Shown here: positions 61,100 through 64,000 of the stretch, in pieces
Position numbering within the stretch: position 1 is the stretch's first letter
Layout: each line of letters starts with the position of its first letter
Source: Apteryx mantelli
Lineage: Eukaryota > Chordata > Aves > Apterygiformes > Apterygidae
Assembly: GCF_036417845.1 (NCBI RefSeq)
Contig: NC_089990.1
Span: 3,298,001-3,362,000 of the forward strand
Reading direction: 5' to 3'
DNA length: 64,000 nt
The notes under the pieces: model-generated
Databases searched by the model: none
Seen by the model: the letters and a program-made list of their open reading frames with translations, nothing else
What the model was told of the DNA's origin: nothing
Translations under genes and position numbers: made by a program

Positions 61100-62175
61100 A
61101 AAGGGTCAAAAAACGCTAACAAGGTTTAAAAAAGCCATGTGAAGGAGACTGTTAGAAGTCAACAGGCTGCCTTCAGAAGATGGATGTCGTGTTCAAGCAA
61201 GGAAAATAGAAAAGGATGTAAATTTTGGCAAGGTAAATGCAAACCTCTAGGACAAGACCAAGTTTTGAAGCAGAACATGCTGAAAGCATAAAAACTGGTA
61301 GTTTTTTTTTAAAAAAAAAAAAACCCTACTAATCTTAACAACATTAGAAGGAAGCCAGCCAGTGTTGTGCAGGCTTGTGATCCTGCGGTTGTGAAAAGCT
61401 CTAAGGGCATCACATAAAAACAGGATTAATTTCTTTACATCAATATCTGCCATGGAGAACTTAGGAAAATTCACATACTAGACCCTTTTCAATGGCAGAA
61501 GTACCTCACATGGAAGTGTCAAAAGAGGTTTTTGGAAATTATCAACAAAATAATAGTAATAAGAGTAATAAATCACCAGGATCAGGTAGGATTTACCGAA
61601 GGGATCGGGAGGAAGATCAGCAGGAAACCACTGACCTACCATTTGGGATGTGCAACCTATTGTTTAGATGAACATTGGTACCGTAAAACAAGCTGATTTT
61701 TGTAAACGTTGGAGCCAGGAAATTGTAGATGAGTGAATTTATCTTCTGTTCTGAGCAAACAAGCTGCTTGAAGCTCTGAAAAAGAATAGAAATAGGAGAT
61801 CTGGAAAATGATATGATGGAAGAAAGTCGGAGATTTTCAAAGAAGGAATGCCTGGCTTGCAGACCGATTAGCATTTTTCTCTTGTGGATGTGATCCAGCT
61901 AATATAATACACTCTAATTTCCCCAAATCCATGGTAACCTCCCTCCTAGCCCTCGTTCCTCGATCTTTTAATAAGAAACGTACCCAAAACCTTCCTTTTA
62001 AGCCTTGACAACATAGTTTCCTTAAGAGCTTTTGTTGATTTTTGCAGACTGGAGGGAGGTTACCATGGAGTTACCTATGGATGGGCGAGCAGAGACTCCA
62101 TCGCGTTGGGAAAAGAGGATGGAGAGTAAGGTGGCAACGTTTGCAGATGATACGTAATTACTAGAAGCACTCCAA
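61100..62175 (+). mobile_element. CR1-L-like LINE, ORF2 (reverse transcriptase) fragment
   Basis: A decayed sense-strand copy of CR1 ORF2. Matching landmarks in consensus order are GTTAGAAGTCAACAGGC and AGGAAAATAGAAAAGGATG; TAATAAATCACCAGGATCAG and GTAGGATTTACC; TGTTCTGAGCAAACAAGCTG then CTTGAAGCT; GATGTGATCCAGCTAATATA; and GGTGGCAACGTTTGCAGATG, ATAC. The last encodes VATFADDT, the FADD catalytic motif of the reverse transcriptase. Many stops and frameshifts make it a pseudogene. It lacks both ends and abuts the CpG island on the right. Part of it is inverted (see next entry). Confidence 0.88.
61921..62069. repeat. Inverted segment inside the CR1 with 19-bp inverted repeat
   Basis: Positions 61928-61946 and 62051-62069 are exact reverse complements (CCATGGTAACCTCCCTCC and one more base, against its complement). 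Between them, about 61921-62029 matches the CR1 consensus only when reverse-complemented (GGCTCTTAAGGAAACT, TTAAAAGAT and on to GGAGGGAGGTTACC). Sequence on both sides is in sense orientation. The 19-bp CR1 word is therefore present twice, once in each orientation. Confidence 0.8.
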
Positions 62176-62799
62176 AAAAAAAACCCAAAACACACGAGCG
62201 AGGGCAGAACCGCCGCGGGGCCTCATGGTGCCGAGCGAGTGGGTGACAACGCGGCGGGTTGGCGAAGGAAAGGTGTCGCACGCGGCGAGGCCGGGGGGAG
62301 CGCGGCGGGCGCAGTGGCGGCCTCCAAACGGGCCGTTACGTGGAGCCGGACCCTCCGTCGCTGCCGAATACGCGCCTGAATTACGTGTTCAATGTTTAGC
62401 AGCGGTCAAAAAGGCACCGGGACCGCGAGAAAGGGCGAAGCGACCTGCGCCGAGCATCGTCATCGCCGCCTGCGGCCCTTCGGCGGTGACCGGCGACCGT
62501 CGGGCGCAACCTCTTCCCCGGGGACCCCCGAGGGCAACGCTGCCCGGACGGGGGAGCAAACGCCCCGGGGGGCAGCGGGGGACCCCCGTCCCCCCCCCAC
62601 CACCACCCCCACGAGGAGATTCGGGCCCTGCTGGGAGGCGGCTCCACGCGGGGGGTCTCCCCCGAGGGGGTCGCTGCCCTGCCGCAGCAGCAGCGCGGGG
62701 GCAGGAGGCCGTCGGGGGCAGCCGGGGCCGCGGGGGCTCCGCCGCCCGCCCCGCGCTCCCCCGCCCCGCCCCGCGCCGCCGCCGCCGCCGCCACCGCCC

Positions 62800-63189
62800 G
62801 CCCCGGCCCTGCCCGGCCCGGCGCGGCCCCGCAGAGCGGCGCCCGGCGGCAGCGGCGGCGGCAGCGGCGGCAGCGGCAGCGGGGGAGCGCGGGGCCGCCG
62901 CCCCGCCGGCATGGCCGCAGCGCAGCGGCGGCGGCCCCCGGCTGCGCGCTGAGGGCGGCGGCGGCGGCGGCGGCCGGGCGCGGAGCCCCGCGCTGCGGCA
63001 GCGGGCGGCGGGCGGCGGGCGGCGGGCAGGGGGCCGGCGGCGGCGGCGGGCGCCATGCGGCGGGGGGCGGCGGCGGCGGCGGCGGGGGGCTGCGGGGGCC
63101 CCGCCGGGGCGCTGCCCGCCCGCCGCACCGCGCCGCCCGCCGCGCCGCCCGCCTGAGCCGCGGAGCCGGGAGCAGGCGGCGGAGCCGAG
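62800..63189 (+). other. Probable non-coding first exon (5' UTR)
   Basis: The 3' border is well marked: GCCGAG|GTGAGC, a near-consensus donor. The 5' end is not visible and the start given is a guess. The sequence has no convincing coding frame that crosses the donor. The 322-codon plus-strand frame ending at 63193 consists of Ala/Arg/Gly/Pro repeats and is judged compositional. Confidence 0.5.
63055..63156 (+). other. Possible upstream ORF in the first exon
   Basis: GCCATGC opens a 33-codon frame made of Ala, Gly, Pro and Arg that ends in TGA 33 bases before the splice donor. The context around the ATG (GCC before it, C after) is moderately good. If the exon is a leader it would precede the true start codon in a later exon. 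Translation is unproven. Confidence 0.35.
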
Positions 63190-63257
63190 GTGAGCGGCGC
63201 CGGGCGCGGGGGGGCCGCCGTCCTGTTGCGCTGCCGCCGGCGGCGGCGGTGGCGGCC

Positions 63258-63288
63258 GGGGTGGGGGTGGGGGGGGGGCGGGGGGAGG
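63258..63288 (+). repeat. G-rich tract after the donor (G-quadruplex motif)
   Basis: Runs of four or more G separated by single T, C or A bases lie about 70 bases into the proposed first intron. G-quadruplex-forming sequence at the start of intron 1 is common in vertebrate CpG-island genes. Confidence 0.7.
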
Positions 63289-64000
63289 TCGGGCCGGCGG
63301 CCCCCGGTCAGCCCGGCGCAGGGGAGCCCGCAGCCCGGCCCCGCTCGGCTGCCCCCGGGACAGCGGTGTGTCCCGTGTCCCCCCGCCCCGGGCCGAGCTC
63401 GGCCGCCGCCCGCCGGGTCACCTTGGCACGGCCGCGGGAGGGGACGTCCTCGCCGGTAGCCCGGTGCCACGGCAGCCGCTGTCGCGGGGATCGTGCCTCA
63501 GGTTGCTGCAGCTGCAGGAAGGGCGAGGAAAGCGCTTGGGGTTGGGTTTTTTTATGTTCCCCCTCCGCCCCCCCCCCTTATTTTCCTGCTTTAATGCAAT
63601 TTGGACGGAATGAGTTTTGCTCCTCATCGGCAGCGGGGCTGGCGGAGCGATGGGGCTGGCTCCGAGCGGGGGGCTGCGGGGGCCAGAGAGCGACCGGGGG
63701 CTGTTTGTACCTTTCTCTTCTCTCGTGGCGACTCGCGAACCGTGTGCCGCCTTTCGCATTCCCGTGCCTCAGTTTCCCCACGTTTCCCCCTTCCCCATGT
63801 TGGAGTGAGAGGTGCAGGGTCCGGCCGGGGAGCTCGGAGGGCCACGGACGTGCCGACGGCAGCTCGCCGGCGACGGGGCAGGCGGGGGGCGAGCGAGCTG
63901 GCTGCCATCGGTGGGGGAGAGACGAGGTGGTTTTCACCGAAGCGGGCTGAGATGCGTTTCCTTGTGCCCGAGAGCCTCGCTGGATGCGAAACCGCCTTGA
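63289..64000 (+). other. Start of intron 1 of the plus-strand gene
   Basis: GC-rich sequence with no further exon I can support. It includes the right part of the CpG island. Confidence 0.5.

Larger units (their letters stand above)
62210..63930 (+). promoter_or_regulatory. CpG-island promoter of a plus-strand gene
   Basis: An abrupt change from the AT-rich CR1 to extremely CpG-dense DNA with CGG/GCC tracts near 62776, 62956, 63068 and 63235. A strong plus-strand splice donor at 63190 suggests transcription to the right. I saw no minus-strand donor of similar quality. The downstream gene cannot be named because no coding exon lies in the window. Confidence 0.75.

Noticed and set aside
62225..63470. 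Plus-strand 322-codon and minus-strand 336-codon frames
   Set aside because: Both consist largely of homopolymeric Ala/Arg/Gly/Pro runs from CGG/GCC tracts. The region fits a leader exon better.
1..64000. Search for a mobile defence system, CRISPR array, operon or viral insertion
   Set aside because: The window is vertebrate nuclear DNA. No array of spaced repeats, no polycistronic layout and no viral gene signature was found.

Overview
This window looks like vertebrate nuclear DNA, most likely from a bird. It has very small exons in long introns, GT/AG splice sites, two CpG-island promoters, and retroposons that are almost all CR1 LINEs. There is no bacterial gene density, operon structure or CRISPR. 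One CR1 copy (about 9.5 kb) has the wording typical of avian CR1 3' ends. Two others are much older CR1-L-like copies, and one MIR-like SINE relic is visible. I see no endogenous virus, no toxin gene and no tRNA gene.

Layout. (1) 1-15 kb: the 5' part of RPS6KA6 (ribosomal protein S6 kinase RSK4) on the minus strand. Coding exon 1 (14304-14384), exon 2 (4593-4652) and exon 3 (36-152) join in frame and encode the first 86 residues, ending inside the glycine-rich loop of the N-terminal kinase domain. Its CpG-island promoter at 13.9-15.1 kb carries a full CRE, GC boxes and a YY1-type element. (2) 15-24.5 kb: AT-rich intergenic DNA with an old CR1. (3) 24.5-31.8 kb: an unrecognised five-exon gene on the minus strand, reconstructed here from splice signals and reading-frame continuity. 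It encodes a 154-residue protein rich in Trp, Tyr and Cys, and all four junctions keep frame. (4) 31.4-33 kb: two odd repeat structures, a 17-bp repeat with an inverted copy and an ATCGAT-rich array of about 650 bp. (5) 33-46 kb: intergenic DNA with a MIR relic, simple repeats and an AT-rich block resembling a conserved noncoding element. (6) 46-61 kb: increasingly GC- and CpG-rich DNA. The long open frames here look like composition artefacts. It includes a G-quadruplex motif next to a full RFX X-box. (7) 61.1-62.2 kb: a decayed CR1 coding fragment carrying a local inversion. (8) 62.2-64 kb: a CpG island with CGG tracts and a probable non-coding first exon of a plus-strand gene, with its splice donor at 63190 and the rest of the gene beyond the window.

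RPS6KA6 and the unrecognised gene lie head to tail on the minus strand, about 10 kb apart. The gene starting near 63 kb points the other way. Nothing in the sequence ties the three to one pathway. The most interesting items are the unrecognised gene, the ATCGAT array just upstream of it, and the inversion inside the 61-62 kb CR1.
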